A DNA stretch of 64,000 bases from Bacteroidaceae bacterium (lineage in GTDB: Bacteria; Bacteroidota; Bacteroidia; Bacteroidales; Bacteroidaceae): NCBI GenBank assembly GCA_017470425.1, contig JAFUYT010000016.1:1-64000 (forward strand), read 5' to 3'. The translations under genes and the position numbers were made by a program. How positions within the stretch are numbered: position 1 is the first letter of the stretch; every line of letters starts with the position of its first letter. The notes below the pieces were generated by a model, which made no database searches, had not been told where the DNA came from, and saw nothing but the letters and a program-made list of their open reading frames with translations. Positions 17,601 through 25,786 of this stretch are shown one piece after another.

Positions 17601-19315
17601 AGATCAAGGAAGTGCGCACCCACCTCAAGGCCGGCTTCTCCCCCGTGGAGGTGAACGTGCAGGGCTACCTCTACAACCTCGGCACACAGCTGTATGCTGC
17701 CCGCGGCGAGGCCTACGGCACGCAGGCTGTCGCCGCCGAGCACGGCCTGGTCTATCAGTTCAAGAAGACCTCCAAGGAGAATGTCTATGGTCTGGCCTCT
17801 ACGGAGAGCAAACCCTATCTCTTCCGCACCTCCTCCGACAGCAAGATCGGCACAGGCGTGAAAGGATGTTTCGCTGATGCTGAGAGCCTGACCTCTGCTG
17901 GCTACTGGCACCTCATGCCCGCTGAAGGTGCCGAGGAGAATGTCTTCACCCTCCAAGTGCCTGAGACGGATGCCACCTACACCGAAGGCGAGTATCTCGG
18001 CGTGCAGACCAACCATAAGAGCGAGTTCACCTCGCCCACCTACGGCCTCTACTGGGATGTCAGCCTCGCCTCCGTCGGCGAGAACTGCCACTGGGCCTTC
18101 ATCCGCAAGGCCGATATCGATGCGATGAACGCCTTCAACGCCCTCGGCGATGAGCTGAAGCTCCTGCTGGCCAAGGCCGACGAACGCGCCATCGATGTCA
18201 CCGCCGAGCGCGCCGTCTATGACACGCCCACGGCAACTGCCGACGATCTCCAGGCGGCCATCGACGCCGTACAGGAGAAGCTGGGCTTCATCGTCTTCGC
18301 CGACGAACGTGCCCGCCAGCAGTGCATCAACGAATGGGATACCAACCACGACGGCTACTTCAGCCTCGAGGAAGCCGCCGCCGTCACCGACCTCGGACAG
18401 GTCTTCTACAGCGTCTCCGGCATGAAGAGCATCGATGAGCTGCGCTACTTCACCGGCATCCAGGAGATTCCCGAGAGCGCCTTCCGCGGCAGCGCCGCCC
18501 TCGTGTCGCTCTACATCCCCGCAGGTGTCAAGGCCATCGGTGCCAACGCCTTCACCAGCTGTTCCAGCCTGAAGTACCTGGCCGTGCTCTCCGAGACCGT
18601 GCCCGACGCATCGGCCGTCACCCTCTCCAAGAGCATCACCGCCTTCGTGCCGGCAGCCATGACAGAAGCCTACGCCGCCGATGCCAAGTGGGGTGTCCTC
18701 ACGCTTGAGGAATATACCGGCGTGCCCACGGTGACCTCCACCGATGCCAGCCGCGAATACGGCCGCTCCACTTCGTCCTTCAAGTACACGGTCAGCGGAG
18801 CGCCCATCAACGGAGCGCCCACGCAGAGCTGCGACGTCACCACGGCGACACCCGCGGGCGTGTATCCTATCGTCATCGAACCGGGCACCATCACCACCCG
18901 CGGCCTCGTCTGCCAGAATGGCACGCTGACCATCGCGAAGGCACCGGTCACCGTCACCGCCCTCTCCTACACCCGCAAGATGGGTGAGCCCAATCCTGAG
19001 TTTGAGGTCAAGTACAGTGCACTGCGCAACCGCGAGACCATCGAGGTGTTCAACAGCCTGCCGACCGTCACCTGCGAGGCCACGCCGGACAGCCCCTTCG
19101 GCGACTATGAGATCGTCGTCTCGGGCGCCGAGGCCGACAACTATGAGTTCACCTACGTGAACGGCACCCTCACCATCGAGCCGCCCGTGGGCATCGCCGG
19201 CGTGAAGGCCGACGGCACTCCCGAGACCATCTACAACCTCGCCGGACAGCGCATCGGCACGCTGCGTCGCGGTGTGAACATCGTAGGCTCCGGCAAGAAA
19301 CTCTATGTGAAGTAA
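14609..19315 (+). CDS. C10-family cysteine protease with BspA-like LRR and EF-hand-like modules
   Basis: 1568 residues. Order: signal peptide; Spi-type propeptide (RxxAxxKAxxYL-like); streptopain domain with catalytic Cys171 (VTGCVATAMAQVL), His314 (AGHAFVCDGYDG) and FHINWGWGGSSNGWF; then three copies of a module with a Ca-binding-type loop (WDTDGNGKFTYGE, WDADMDGELSLAE, WDTNHDGYFSLEE) joined to BspA-type LRRs (YFTG-TxI---AF--C). Between copies are two related beta-rich repeats (YNxGTxxYxxxGEAYGTQ). A MBG-type domain and the C-terminal tail (YNLAGQRIG...KKLYVK) end the protein. It is probably surface-exposed, degrading or binding host proteins. radA follows after 8 bases. Confidence 0.9.
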   Translation: MKRSIILMLVCLSGIFTAQADPITREQAQQKAERYLQGRTGSRKLAPVVSSRKLAPRRGAAAAKPEAYYAFNRGTSEGFVLVAADDRIEPVLGYTDDGEFDYTAIPDNMRTWLDAQERYVRYLQEHPDYATATVPVHDAIPEMLTTRWNQGAPYNDLTPRKSNGAATVTGCVATAMAQVLYFQRSKSVEELQATIPAYTTWTQKLEVESIPEGSPIDWDNMLDTYGGSATGLQKQAVAQLMKYCGAAVHMDYDDSSGAQPSEVPGAINTYFGYTTARIVWQSNYDEVGWDALLYNELANGRVAYLGGYNPSAGHAFVCDGYDGNHCFHINWGWGGSSNGWFLLTALTPGQQGIGGSEDGSGYTDNQNAVIGCEPTDYRNKELPIANATVKKLCIENWDTDGNGKFTYGEAAAVTDLGTAFKGATITTFAELYYFTGLTTIGESAFEGCSRLTTVKLPKKLTAIGDNAFSGCTALKTLTLPDGVTTLGDNAFKGCRLLPNLEFPDGMTAIGSNAFNGCTAFTTLTFPNALQKIGDSAFGGCTKVTSITLTTPSPQDMTIGADIFRNESGTGPDYEKAVLYIPQGTRSFFSQTEPWKNFSNIIEQRDIAHGRFGTLETNKDFFIYNVGTGRYLSKGEAYGTQSVVSEEPMRYQFKRTASMAAGIYYLTSSDTGKNGTLLFRTWSDGNVGSGVAACFVDGTLSNNGTNAYWTVTEVRDGIYTLQTAPTQSHYDAALYLGVDPNHDSGAATPTYGAYSDVSYADHPRGCEWRLVPYDADDYNLYLASQTLAKLLAKGKAVKAKTDAEQAVYDNTESSIDEVNDACYKLRQKLNLINFADATVRSLCLAQWDADMDGELSLAEAAKVTDFGVTFQNNTKITSLEDLQYFTGVTEIAANTFQKCTSVTKVTLPPALTTINNYAFNQCSKLTSIILPENVKYIGTAAFTVCSALTEVTVAAAKPSDIRVVGTIFSSTYLPKMTLYVPFGTKELYADATPWKNFGEIKEVRTHLKAGFSPVEVNVQGYLYNLGTQLYAARGEAYGTQAVAAEHGLVYQFKKTSKENVYGLASTESKPYLFRTSSDSKIGTGVKGCFADAESLTSAGYWHLMPAEGAEENVFTLQVPETDATYTEGEYLGVQTNHKSEFTSPTYGLYWDVSLASVGENCHWAFIRKADIDAMNAFNALGDELKLLLAKADERAIDVTAERAVYDTPTATADDLQAAIDAVQEKLGFIVFADERARQQCINEWDTNHDGYFSLEEAAAVTDLGQVFYSVSGMKSIDELRYFTGIQEIPESAFRGSAALVSLYIPAGVKAIGANAFTSCSSLKYLAVLSETVPDASAVTLSKSITAFVPAAMTEAYAADAKWGVLTLEEYTGVPTVTSTDASREYGRSTSSFKYTVSGAPINGAPTQSCDVTTATPAGVYPIVIEPGTITTRGLVCQNGTLTIAKAPVTVTALSYTRKMGEPNPEFEVKYSALRNRETIEVFNSLPTVTCEATPDSPFGDYEIVVSGAEADNYEFTYVNGTLTIEPPVGIAGVKADGTPETIYNLAGQRIGTLRRGVNIVGSGKKLYVK

Positions 19316-19323
19316 AGCCAGCT

Positions 19324-20742
19324 ATGGCAAAGGACAAGACGATGTACGTCTGCGAGAACTGCGGACAGGAGAGCGCCAAGTGGATGGGCCGCTGCCCGTC
19401 GTGCGGACAGTGGAACACCTTCAAGGAGTTCCGCGTCGGCCCCGCTCCCTCTTCGAAGAGGGGAACGGCCCTCCCCCCCACGGGGGGAGCAGGAAGAGGG
19501 GCTGTCCCCCTCTCCGAAATCCGGGCCGAGGAGGAGCCGCGCATGGACATGCGCGACGGGGAGCTGAACCGCGTGCTGGGCGGCGGCCTCGTGCCGGGCA
19601 GCCTGGTGCTGCTGGGCGGCGAGCCGGGCATCGGCAAGAGCACGCTGGTGCTGCAGACGATTCTGCGGCTCACGGACAAGAAGGTGCTGTACGTCAGCGG
19701 CGAGGAGAGCGCCCGGCAGCTGAAGCTGCGCGCCGACCGGCTGTCACCAGCCCATCAGCCAGAGGCTGATCTGCTGGTTGTCTGCGACACCTCGCTGGAG
19801 CGGATCTTTGAGCACATCGAGGCGGAGCGGCCGGATCTGGTCATCATCGACAGTATCCAGACCATCGCCTCGGAGGCGGTGGAGTCGTCGCCGGGCAGCC
19901 TCTCGCAAATCCGCGAGTGCGCGGCAGCGCTGCTAAAATATGTCAAAGGGGGCGTACCCTCCCCGAGCGGCGACAGCCGCGAAGGTGCCTTCCCCTCCAT
20001 CATCCTCATCGGACATATCACAAAGGAGGGCACGCTGGCCGGGCCTAAGGTGCTGGAGCATATCGTGGATACGGTGCTGCAGTTCGAGGGCGACCAGCAC
20101 TATCTATACCGTATCCTGCGTTCACAGAAGAACCGCTTCGGGAGCACGTCGGAGCTGGGCATCTATGAGATGCGGCAGGACGGGCTGCGCCCAGTGGCGA
20201 ACCCGTCGGAGCTGCTGCTGACAGACAATCAGGACGGCCTCAGCGGCATCGCCATCGCCGCCGCCATCGAGGGTGTGCGACCCTTCCTTATCGAGACGCA
20301 GGCACTGGTGTCCACCGCCGCCTACGGCACGGCGCAGCGCTCCGCCAACGGCTTCGACTACCGGCGGCTGAACATGTTGCTGGCGGTGCTGGAGAAGCGC
20401 GTGGGCTTCAAGCTGGCACAGAAAGATGTATTCTTGAACATCGCAGGCGGCTTGCGCGTCACAGACCCGGCCATCGACCTGGGTGTCATCGCTGCCATCC
20501 TGTCCTCGAATGTCGATACGGCCATCGACGGCGACACGGCGTTGTGCGGCGAGGTGGGGCTCTCGGGTGAGATCCGCCCCGTCAGCCGCATCGAGCAACG
20601 CATCGCGGAGACCCAGAAGTTAGGCTTCCGCCGCATCCTGATTCCCGCGGCGAACGTCAAGGCCATCAACCCGCACGACTACACCATCGAGATCATCCCC
20701 TGCCGCCGCGTCGAAGACGCCTTCCGGGCATTGTTCGGATAA
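19324..20742 (+). CDS. radA: DNA repair protein RadA with two palindromic inserts
   Basis: 472 residues. RadA is a RecA-related ATPase aiding recombination-intermediate processing. The N-terminal C4 zinc finger (CENCGQESAKWMGRCPSCGQW), Walker A GGEPGIGKST, KNRFGSTSELGIYEM (the RadA KNRFG motif) and the C-terminal Lon-protease-like domain are all present. Two stretches have no family counterpart: about residues 41-63 between zinc finger and ATPase (SSKRGTALPPTGGAGRG) and about 207-225 after the second Walker strand (GGVPSPSGDSREGAFPS), just before ILIGHI. Both come from G/C-rich palindromic DNA and keep the frame. The gene starts 8 bases after the protease stop. Confidence 0.95.
   Translation: MAKDKTMYVCENCGQESAKWMGRCPSCGQWNTFKEFRVGPAPSSKRGTALPPTGGAGRGAVPLSEIRAEEEPRMDMRDGELNRVLGGGLVPGSLVLLGGEPGIGKSTLVLQTILRLTDKKVLYVSGEESARQLKLRADRLSPAHQPEADLLVVCDTSLERIFEHIEAERPDLVIIDSIQTIASEAVESSPGSLSQIRECAAALLKYVKGGVPSPSGDSREGAFPSIILIGHITKEGTLAGPKVLEHIVDTVLQFEGDQHYLYRILRSQKNRFGSTSELGIYEMRQDGLRPVANPSELLLTDNQDGLSGIAIAAAIEGVRPFLIETQALVSTAAYGTAQRSANGFDYRRLNMLLAVLEKRVGFKLAQKDVFLNIAGGLRVTDPAIDLGVIAAILSSNVDTAIDGDTALCGEVGLSGEIRPVSRIEQRIAETQKLGFRRILIPAANVKAINPHDYTIEIIPCRRVEDAFRALFG
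19445..19514. repeat. Palindromic insert 1 in radA
   Basis: Contains a perfect 16-bp palindrome CCCTCTTCGAAGAGGG (19447-19462), a second inverted pair around CCCCCCACGGGGGG, and CCCCCTCT further on. It encodes a Pro/Gly-rich linker that extends the normal RadA interdomain segment. Confidence 0.6.
19942..20001. repeat. Palindromic insert 2 in radA
   Basis: A segment with the hairpin GCGGC-gaca-GCCGC (near 19970) framed by CCCTCCCC and CCTTCCCC. It adds roughly ten residues (PSPSGDSREG) to a loop in the ATPase domain where most RadA proteins are short. Confidence 0.55.
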
Positions 20743-20745
20743 CGC

Positions 20746-20772
20746 AAGTGGCCGCCCGAGGGGCGGCCACTT
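20746..20772. terminator. Bidirectional intrinsic terminator
   Basis: A perfect 12-bp stem (20746-20757 with 20761-20772) and GAG loop, followed by a T/A-rich stretch, between radA and the convergent GH43-LamG gene. Confidence 0.85.
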
Positions 20773-20778
20773 ATGTTA

Positions 20779-23700
20779 TTATCTTACCATGACTTTGCGA
20801 CCATTGATGACATAGAGGCCGCGGGGGAGTTGGCTCGCTGGTCGAGTGAGCCTGCGACCGCTGAGGTCATAGATGCCATTGTCCATTCGCCCTTGTCCAT
20901 TCTTCGAACTGTCGAAGCGTCCTTCGCCCGGGCGGTCCATTTCCACACTCCCTATCCCGACGGCCTCCGGCGAGAAATCGGTGGTGCGGTTCACGAGGGT
21001 GTTCAGGCCCTTGACGTCGTTGGCAGTGAGGGCGCGGGAGTAGATGAAGAGGTCATCGAAGCGGGCAGCAGCAGAGCCGTGGGCCGCGTCGCCGTGGGCG
21101 AGTTGGAAGTAGCCTGCGGCGGCAGCCATTGCCGTGACATGGCTGTAGTCGAAAAGCTTCGCCGCAGCGGTGGCGGTGGAGGCCGTGCCTGCAGTGGAGG
21201 TGAAAGACTTGTGCGCCTTCTTGGTGCCATCCACGTAGAGCGTCACGCCATCGGTGGGCGAGACGCTGACGACGACGAAGGCCCACTGCCGTGCGGGGAT
21301 GTAGCCCGTGGCATTGGAAGCAGCATCGTTGAGCAGATTGATGTCGAAACTATTCTCACCGTCCTCGAAGTGGAGACTTCCGTTGGCTGTGAGGAAGAGG
21401 CGCTGTGCGACGGTCGTCTGGTAGGCCATCTTGTCGGTGAGTCCCCAGAGGGTGCCAGTAAGGTCGGCTGCATCCTCGCGCCACACCCACGCTGCAATGC
21501 TGAAGCCGTCGGTCAGCGGCAGTCCCTCGAGCGGGTTCACCATGCGCGCGTAGCTGTTCTTCTTCGCATCGCTGGCTGCAGTCACGGCCACCTGACCGTA
21601 GCGGTTGGGTTCGTCAGCAAGCACAGCAGCGGCCGCCGCGGTCCCCTGACGGGTGAGCGTAGCCATCTGGTCAGTATTATATAAGTTTCGCGCGCGCGAG
21701 CCCTCAAAGTCATAATAGGCGGCGATGCCCGTGAGCGGGTCTCCAGCGGGCGCAGCCGCCTTGGCTGCGGTGACGTTGAAAGTCTGGTCGTAGGTGTAGG
21801 CACCGCAGGCGATGTGGCACGTGAGCTGCACCTTCGTGGCCTCGTCGGCGGGATTGTACTGCCCTGCGGCGGAGATGACTTCAGGATGGGAGGTCTCCCA
21901 GGTGATGGTGGCGCCGTAGGAACCCTCGGCGACGAGGGGCAGATGGCGACTGATAGTCTGGTTGTTCTTCACGGGCATCGTGTAGGTCTTGTAGGTATAG
22001 GCGATGGCGCTCTGCGGCTCCATGCGCCACGCCCAGAGGCTGACGCCGGAGGCGGCGGTGGCAGTGATGCCGATGGCCAGAGCCTTGCTGTCATCCACGT
22101 GCTGCTGCACGACGACACCCTTGTACTCCACATTGTTCACCTTCAGCGTGATGTGGGCGGTGCCGTCGGCGAGAGTCCAGGTGCCGGTGAACTTGCCCGT
22201 GACGCGCCCGTCGGCGCCGAGGGTGAGCTGTACAGGAGTAACCTCCTCGAACTCGGCGTAGTTCATGCGGTATTTGTGGATGAGCACGTCGTAGGTTCCC
22301 GCTATCTCCCCGGCCGTGTAGCGGCAGGCAGTGGCAAGCGTGGCATCGGTGTCCGTCTCGCCGTCGTACTCGAAAGGTGCGGCACAAAGCCAGCCATCCG
22401 CGTTCACGAAGAGCTGGTGCACGCGCACGGCGTGGAAACCGTACTGCGGCGTGCCGTCGTTGAACTTGGTGTGATAGACCACGAAGGCGCGGCCCTCGTC
22501 ATCTACCGTGGCGCTGTTGTGGCCCTGCGCACACTCGCCCGTGGTCATGAAGCCCCATTTGTTGTACGCCCCGAGCAGCTTCATGCCGCCGTCGGTCTGC
22601 GCATTGGGACCGTAATTGAGCCAGTAGCGTCCGTTGTAGCACGCATCGCGCCCCGAAGCATCCAGGTAAGGACCGTCGGGCGTGGTAGAGCGGAAGACGC
22701 GCATCTCATAGCCGCCCTGCGCGATTTTGTTGCCGCGTGAGTCGAGCTTGTAGGAACCGTCCTCGTTCATCTCGTAGCCGCCGGGGGCATAGCCGCCGTA
22801 GCTCAGGAACAGGTAGTAGTAGTCACCGATGTGCTGGATATAGGCGCCCTCGCCGCTGCTATAGTAGCCGCCGGCGATGCGCTTGCCGAAGTAGGGATCG
22901 GAGAGGGCACGCCCTTGCGTGTCGTCCTGGATGGGGTACGTAGTGGTGTAGTCGCGCAGGCCCGTGGCCGCGTCGAGCTTGATGATGAAGATGCCGCCAC
23001 TCCAGGAGCCGTAGGCCATCCACAGTTGCCCTTCCTCATCGAAGAACGTGCAGGGGTCGATGTCGTTGGTCCACCATGTACCCCAGTCGTTGCCCTTATT
23101 GTAGCGCGCGGGCAGCGTCGCCTGCTCGCCGATGACGATCTCCAGGTCGGTCTTCTTCCAGCTGATTGCCTCGTTGGTACCATTGATGAAGCCTGAGTAG
23201 TGCACGGGACCCTGATAGACGTAGGGTCCGGTGATATCGTCGGCCGTCAGCAGGACGATGCAGGAGTGCCAGTTGTCACCATTGATGCTCTGGTACATAC
23301 ACCACTTCTTCATCACGGGGTTGTAGAGGATGTCCGGTGCCCACATATTACCCCCGAGTCCCCAGGAGGCTTGGTCGGCGTGAGCCCACGCCTGCGCGTC
23401 GAAGTTCCCGAAATCAACCTCCTGCACGGTACCGTTCACGAGCGCCTTCACCTTCTTCGTCTGGTTGGTAGAAAAGGCGTTGGTGTAGGTCGTCGTGACG
23501 ACCTTTCCGCTGGCGTTTACCGTGCCGAAGAGGCTACTGTTGTCCAGCCCCACCCAGTTCTGCATGTGATCGGTGCTGCGGGCATACCCCCGCATCGTTC
23601 CCATGAGATAGAAGGTGTTGCCAGAAGTGTGCACCACCGAGGGGTCGTGGACGCTGACGCGGCCGCGGCTGCGGGTACCGTAGAGGGGTGTGAGATCTGC

Positions 23701-23787
23701 GGCGGTGAGGACGGTAGGCTCCTGTGCCTGAGCCAGGGCTGCCGTGAGGAAGCTGAAGAAAGCGATGAGAAAACGGTGTCGAATCAT
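20779..23787 (-). CDS. Exported GH43 glycosidase with LamG domain
   Basis: 1002 residues. A signal peptide ends near ALAQAQ. The five-bladed GH43 domain has the catalytic-base motif HDPSVV (Asp48), MWAPDI and NGTNEAISW; it fits endo-arabinanase-like GH43 subfamilies that cut alpha-1,5-arabinan. A beta-rich accessory segment follows, then a LamG/concanavalin-like domain (about residues 690-920, with VVSVSPTDGVTLYVDGTKKA), and the C-terminal tail YDLSGRRL...GLYVINGRKVMVR shared with other proteins here. Start at 23787 is chosen to give the signal peptide; a TACCTTTG box lies at 23810-23817. The exact substrate is inferred only. Confidence 0.85.
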   Translation of the reverse strand: MIRHRFLIAFFSFLTAALAQAQEPTVLTAADLTPLYGTRSRGRVSVHDPSVVHTSGNTFYLMGTMRGYARSTDHMQNWVGLDNSSLFGTVNASGKVVTTTYTNAFSTNQTKKVKALVNGTVQEVDFGNFDAQAWAHADQASWGLGGNMWAPDILYNPVMKKWCMYQSINGDNWHSCIVLLTADDITGPYVYQGPVHYSGFINGTNEAISWKKTDLEIVIGEQATLPARYNKGNDWGTWWTNDIDPCTFFDEEGQLWMAYGSWSGGIFIIKLDAATGLRDYTTTYPIQDDTQGRALSDPYFGKRIAGGYYSSGEGAYIQHIGDYYYLFLSYGGYAPGGYEMNEDGSYKLDSRGNKIAQGGYEMRVFRSTTPDGPYLDASGRDACYNGRYWLNYGPNAQTDGGMKLLGAYNKWGFMTTGECAQGHNSATVDDEGRAFVVYHTKFNDGTPQYGFHAVRVHQLFVNADGWLCAAPFEYDGETDTDATLATACRYTAGEIAGTYDVLIHKYRMNYAEFEEVTPVQLTLGADGRVTGKFTGTWTLADGTAHITLKVNNVEYKGVVVQQHVDDSKALAIGITATAASGVSLWAWRMEPQSAIAYTYKTYTMPVKNNQTISRHLPLVAEGSYGATITWETSHPEVISAAGQYNPADEATKVQLTCHIACGAYTYDQTFNVTAAKAAAPAGDPLTGIAAYYDFEGSRARNLYNTDQMATLTRQGTAAAAAVLADEPNRYGQVAVTAASDAKKNSYARMVNPLEGLPLTDGFSIAAWVWREDAADLTGTLWGLTDKMAYQTTVAQRLFLTANGSLHFEDGENSFDINLLNDAASNATGYIPARQWAFVVVSVSPTDGVTLYVDGTKKAHKSFTSTAGTASTATAAAKLFDYSHVTAMAAAAGYFQLAHGDAAHGSAAARFDDLFIYSRALTANDVKGLNTLVNRTTDFSPEAVGIGSVEMDRPGEGRFDSSKNGQGRMDNGIYDLSGRRLTRPASQLPRGLYVINGRKVMVR

Positions 23788-23809
23788 GTTGTTTGCGCTT
23801 TTGAGTGCC

Positions 23810-23817
23810 CAAAGGTA
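23810..23817 (-). promoter_or_regulatory. -7 box for the GH43-LamG gene
   Basis: TACCTTTG on the minus strand, 23 bases upstream of the start at 23787. Confidence 0.6.
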
Positions 23818-23888
23818 GCCCATTTTGATGACTTTCCTTAACAGAAGAGCGCGTTTTAACGTGTTTTAAGATAAATAAGGTGTAAGTT

Positions 23889-23920
23889 TTTGGTCAGCTC
23901 GCGGGAAAAGCCTTCCTTTG
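23889..23920 (+). promoter_or_regulatory. Candidate promoter for the OmpA-like gene
   Basis: TTTG (23889-23892), 20 bases, then TTCCTTTG (23913-23920), one mismatch from the consensus. Transcription from here would leave an untranslated leader of about 130 bases before the OmpA-like start; I see no known riboswitch in it. Confidence 0.4.
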
Positions 23921-24055
23921 CACCGTCGAAAGACGCAGAAAAGTGCGCACCGCATTAAACCTACGGACATCGACAGTGTCTTAGATATTGAAACCTTGAA
24001 AATAAGGAACGCGCGTAGCGCGAAATCGTAAACCGAACATTGTAAAAAAAAGAGA

Positions 24056-24907
24056 ATGATGAAAAAGATTATCTTACTCCTCACCACAGGACTTCTGCTG
24101 ACCTCCTGCGTAAGCAAGAAGAATTTTGCTGAGCTGCAGACCAACTACAACAGCCTGCAGACCAAGTACCAGACCGCACAGGTGGAGCTGGCCGAGAACC
24201 GCGCCACCATCAAGAGCCTTGAGGACCGCCTCGCCGAGGCACGTGCCAACAACGAGCGCTTGCAGACCGCCTACACCGCCCTGCAGACCTCCCTCGACAA
24301 GAGCCTCCAGCAGAACAGCGAGGGCAACATCAACATCTCCAAGCTCGTCGATGAGATCAACGCCTCCAACAAGTTCATCAAGCAGCTCGTAGAGGCCAAG
24401 GACCGCAGCGACAGCCTGAACATGGTCCTCACGAACAACCTGACGCGCTCCCTCTCCAAGGAAGAGCTCAAGGACGTCGATGTGCAGGTGCTGAAGGGCG
24501 TCGTCTATATCTCACTGGCCGACAATATGCTCTACAAGAGCGGCAGCTACCAGATCAGCGACCGCGCCTCGGAGACCCTCTCGAAGATTGCCAAGATCAT
24601 CACCGACTACAAGGACTACGACGTCCTCATCGAGGGTAACACCGACAACGTGCCCATCTCCAAGGAGAACATCCGCAACAACTGGGACCTCGCAGCCCTG
24701 CGCGCCTCCAGCGTCGTCCAGGAACTCCAGAACCGCTACGGCGTAGATCCCAAGCGCCTCACCGCTGGCAGCCGTGGCGAGTACAACCCCATCGCCGACA
24801 ACAACACCGATGCTGGCCGCGCCCGCAACCGCCGCACCCAGATCATCATCACCCCGAAGCTCGACGAGTTCATGGAGCTCATCGGCCAGGCACCCGAAGG
24901 CGAATAA
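24056..24907 (+). CDS. OmpA-family peptidoglycan-binding lipoprotein
   Basis: 283 residues. A lipoprotein signal with lipobox LTSC (Cys18) is followed by a long heptad-rich coiled coil (about residues 24-125) and a C-terminal OmpA domain (YDVLIEGNTDN..., NNWDLAALRASSVVQEL, RARNRRTQIII) that binds meso-diaminopimelate of peptidoglycan. It should anchor the outer membrane to the cell wall, with the coiled coil spanning the periplasm. Two adjacent ATG codons (24056 and 24059) are possible starts. A long perfect hairpin follows at 24922-24971. Confidence 0.92.
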   Translation: MMKKIILLLTTGLLLTSCVSKKNFAELQTNYNSLQTKYQTAQVELAENRATIKSLEDRLAEARANNERLQTAYTALQTSLDKSLQQNSEGNINISKLVDEINASNKFIKQLVEAKDRSDSLNMVLTNNLTRSLSKEELKDVDVQVLKGVVYISLADNMLYKSGSYQISDRASETLSKIAKIITDYKDYDVLIEGNTDNVPISKENIRNNWDLAALRASSVVQELQNRYGVDPKRLTAGSRGEYNPIADNNTDAGRARNRRTQIIITPKLDEFMELIGQAPEGE

Positions 24908-24921
24908 GCACACAGCGCAAC

Positions 24922-24971
24922 GCCATATACAAGGAGCCACCTCCGATGGGAGGTGGCTCCTTGTATATGGC
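24922..24971. terminator. Long perfect hairpin after the OmpA-like gene
   Basis: A 23-bp perfect stem (24922-24944 with 24949-24971) with loop GATG, 15 bases past the stop codon. There is no clear T-run directly after the stem, so termination or 3'-end protection are both possible. Confidence 0.7.
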
Positions 24972-25034
24972 TTCAGCACTTTACGTAAACATTCGACAAA
25001 GTACAGGTGTACTATCGTTGGCCGAAAAGGACTA

Positions 25035-25132
25035 GGGGTGTTGGCTGAAAGGGCAGGGGATGTCGCCTGAAAGGGCAGGAGGTATTGGTTGACGAGACAG
25101 AGGGTGTCGGTCGGAGGGTCAGAGGGTGTTGA
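25035..25132 (+). repeat. Degenerate tandem repeat, about 22-base unit
   Basis: Consecutive units of the form AGGGTGTTGGCTGAAAGGGC, with variants ending GAAAGGGC, GACGAGAC and GGAGGGTC, run head to tail. Unit length varies by one or two bases, showing decay of an older tandem array. Confidence 0.55.
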
Positions 25133-25154
25133 GTGGATCACCTTGGTGATCCAC
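25133..25154. repeat. Perfect palindrome, copy 1
   Basis: GTGGATCACC-TT-GGTGATCCAC; the same 10-base arms recur at 25199-25220 with AA in the centre, i.e. the inverted copy. Confidence 0.8.
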
Positions 25155-25198
25155 CTGACGGGTCACGAGGTGTAGTGCAGAAGGACGCATCGTTTTGG

Positions 25199-25220
25199 GT
25201 GGATCACCAAGGTGATCCAC
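25199..25220. repeat. Perfect palindrome, copy 2
   Basis: GTGGATCACC-AA-GGTGATCCAC, 66 bases from copy 1. Pairs of such sites can be protein-binding operators or ends of a small element; no function is known. Confidence 0.8.
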
Positions 25221-25590
25221 TTGATACGTTGTGGGGTGTGGTGGCGAAGGGCTCGATGTGTGTCCCGACAGGACATGGGGTTGCCCGCCAAAGCTTGCAT
25301 CGATTAGGCCGTCTCCTGCAAATGTAATCCATACCACCGTCCTCGGCATGGAGCAGCTTCATCAGGCTTTTGTCCAACAATTCACGCAGAACATCCTCCG
25401 TGCCGCTGCCGAAGTGGGCACGAAGACCGTTGGGGAACAAGAGCGTCGCCCCACACAGGACATCGCCGGTGAAGAAACCCGAGGGAGCGGGGGACTGGAG
25501 GAAACAACAGTTCACACATCAGGTATCAAGAGAGGGGTGACACCTCAAAATGAAGTGCCCCCCCTGCAGTCATTATAATCAAATCCTTGC

Positions 25591-25773
25591 TTAATCCCAG
25601 ATGTCGCCCCAGGAGTTGTTACTTTCCTTGGTTCTAAAGACATCATTGTACTCAGTATTAATTAAATCGACAGATGCGGTATTACCATCTTCTGTAATCA
25701 AAGAACTTGCAATAACGCCCTCAGCTTTTATCAACTGTATCACCATGTTTGGTGCAATATATATTTTTTTCAT
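25591..25773 (-). CDS. Small acidic peptide, operon-terminal
   Basis: 60 residues starting MKKIYIAPNMVIQLIKAEG and ending in an acidic, Trp-containing tail. The pattern MKK-Y-AP-M followed by a hydrophobic stretch and an Asn/Asp/Ser-rich C-terminus recurs in short Bacteroidales genes next to surface-protein genes. It has no signal peptide and no known function. It lies 13 bases after the upstream surface-protein gene, so it ends the nine-gene operon. Coding status rests on the start context, spacing and N-terminal pattern. Confidence 0.7.
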   Translation of the reverse strand: MKKIYIAPNMVIQLIKAEGVIASSLITEDGNTASVDLINTEYNDVFRTKESNNSWGDIWD

Positions 25774-25786
25774 TTGATTGTCCTCC

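Larger units (their letters stand above)
24972..25590. other. Gene-poor, repeat-rich spacer
   Basis: About 620 bases without a convincing gene. The left part holds degenerate 21-23-base tandem units, then two related palindromes. The right part has overlapping open frames on both strands (25231-25578 plus, 25204-25515 minus). The minus frame contains a stretch LLFPNGLRAHFGSGTEDVLRELL faintly like the C-terminus of IS66-type accessory proteins, so a decayed element is possible but weakly supported. Confidence 0.5.

Noticed and set aside
25204-25578. IS66-like accessory ORF on either strand
   Set aside because: Only one short stretch resembles IS66 accessory proteins; there is no transposase, inverted repeat ends or target duplication. 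Kept only as a remark.
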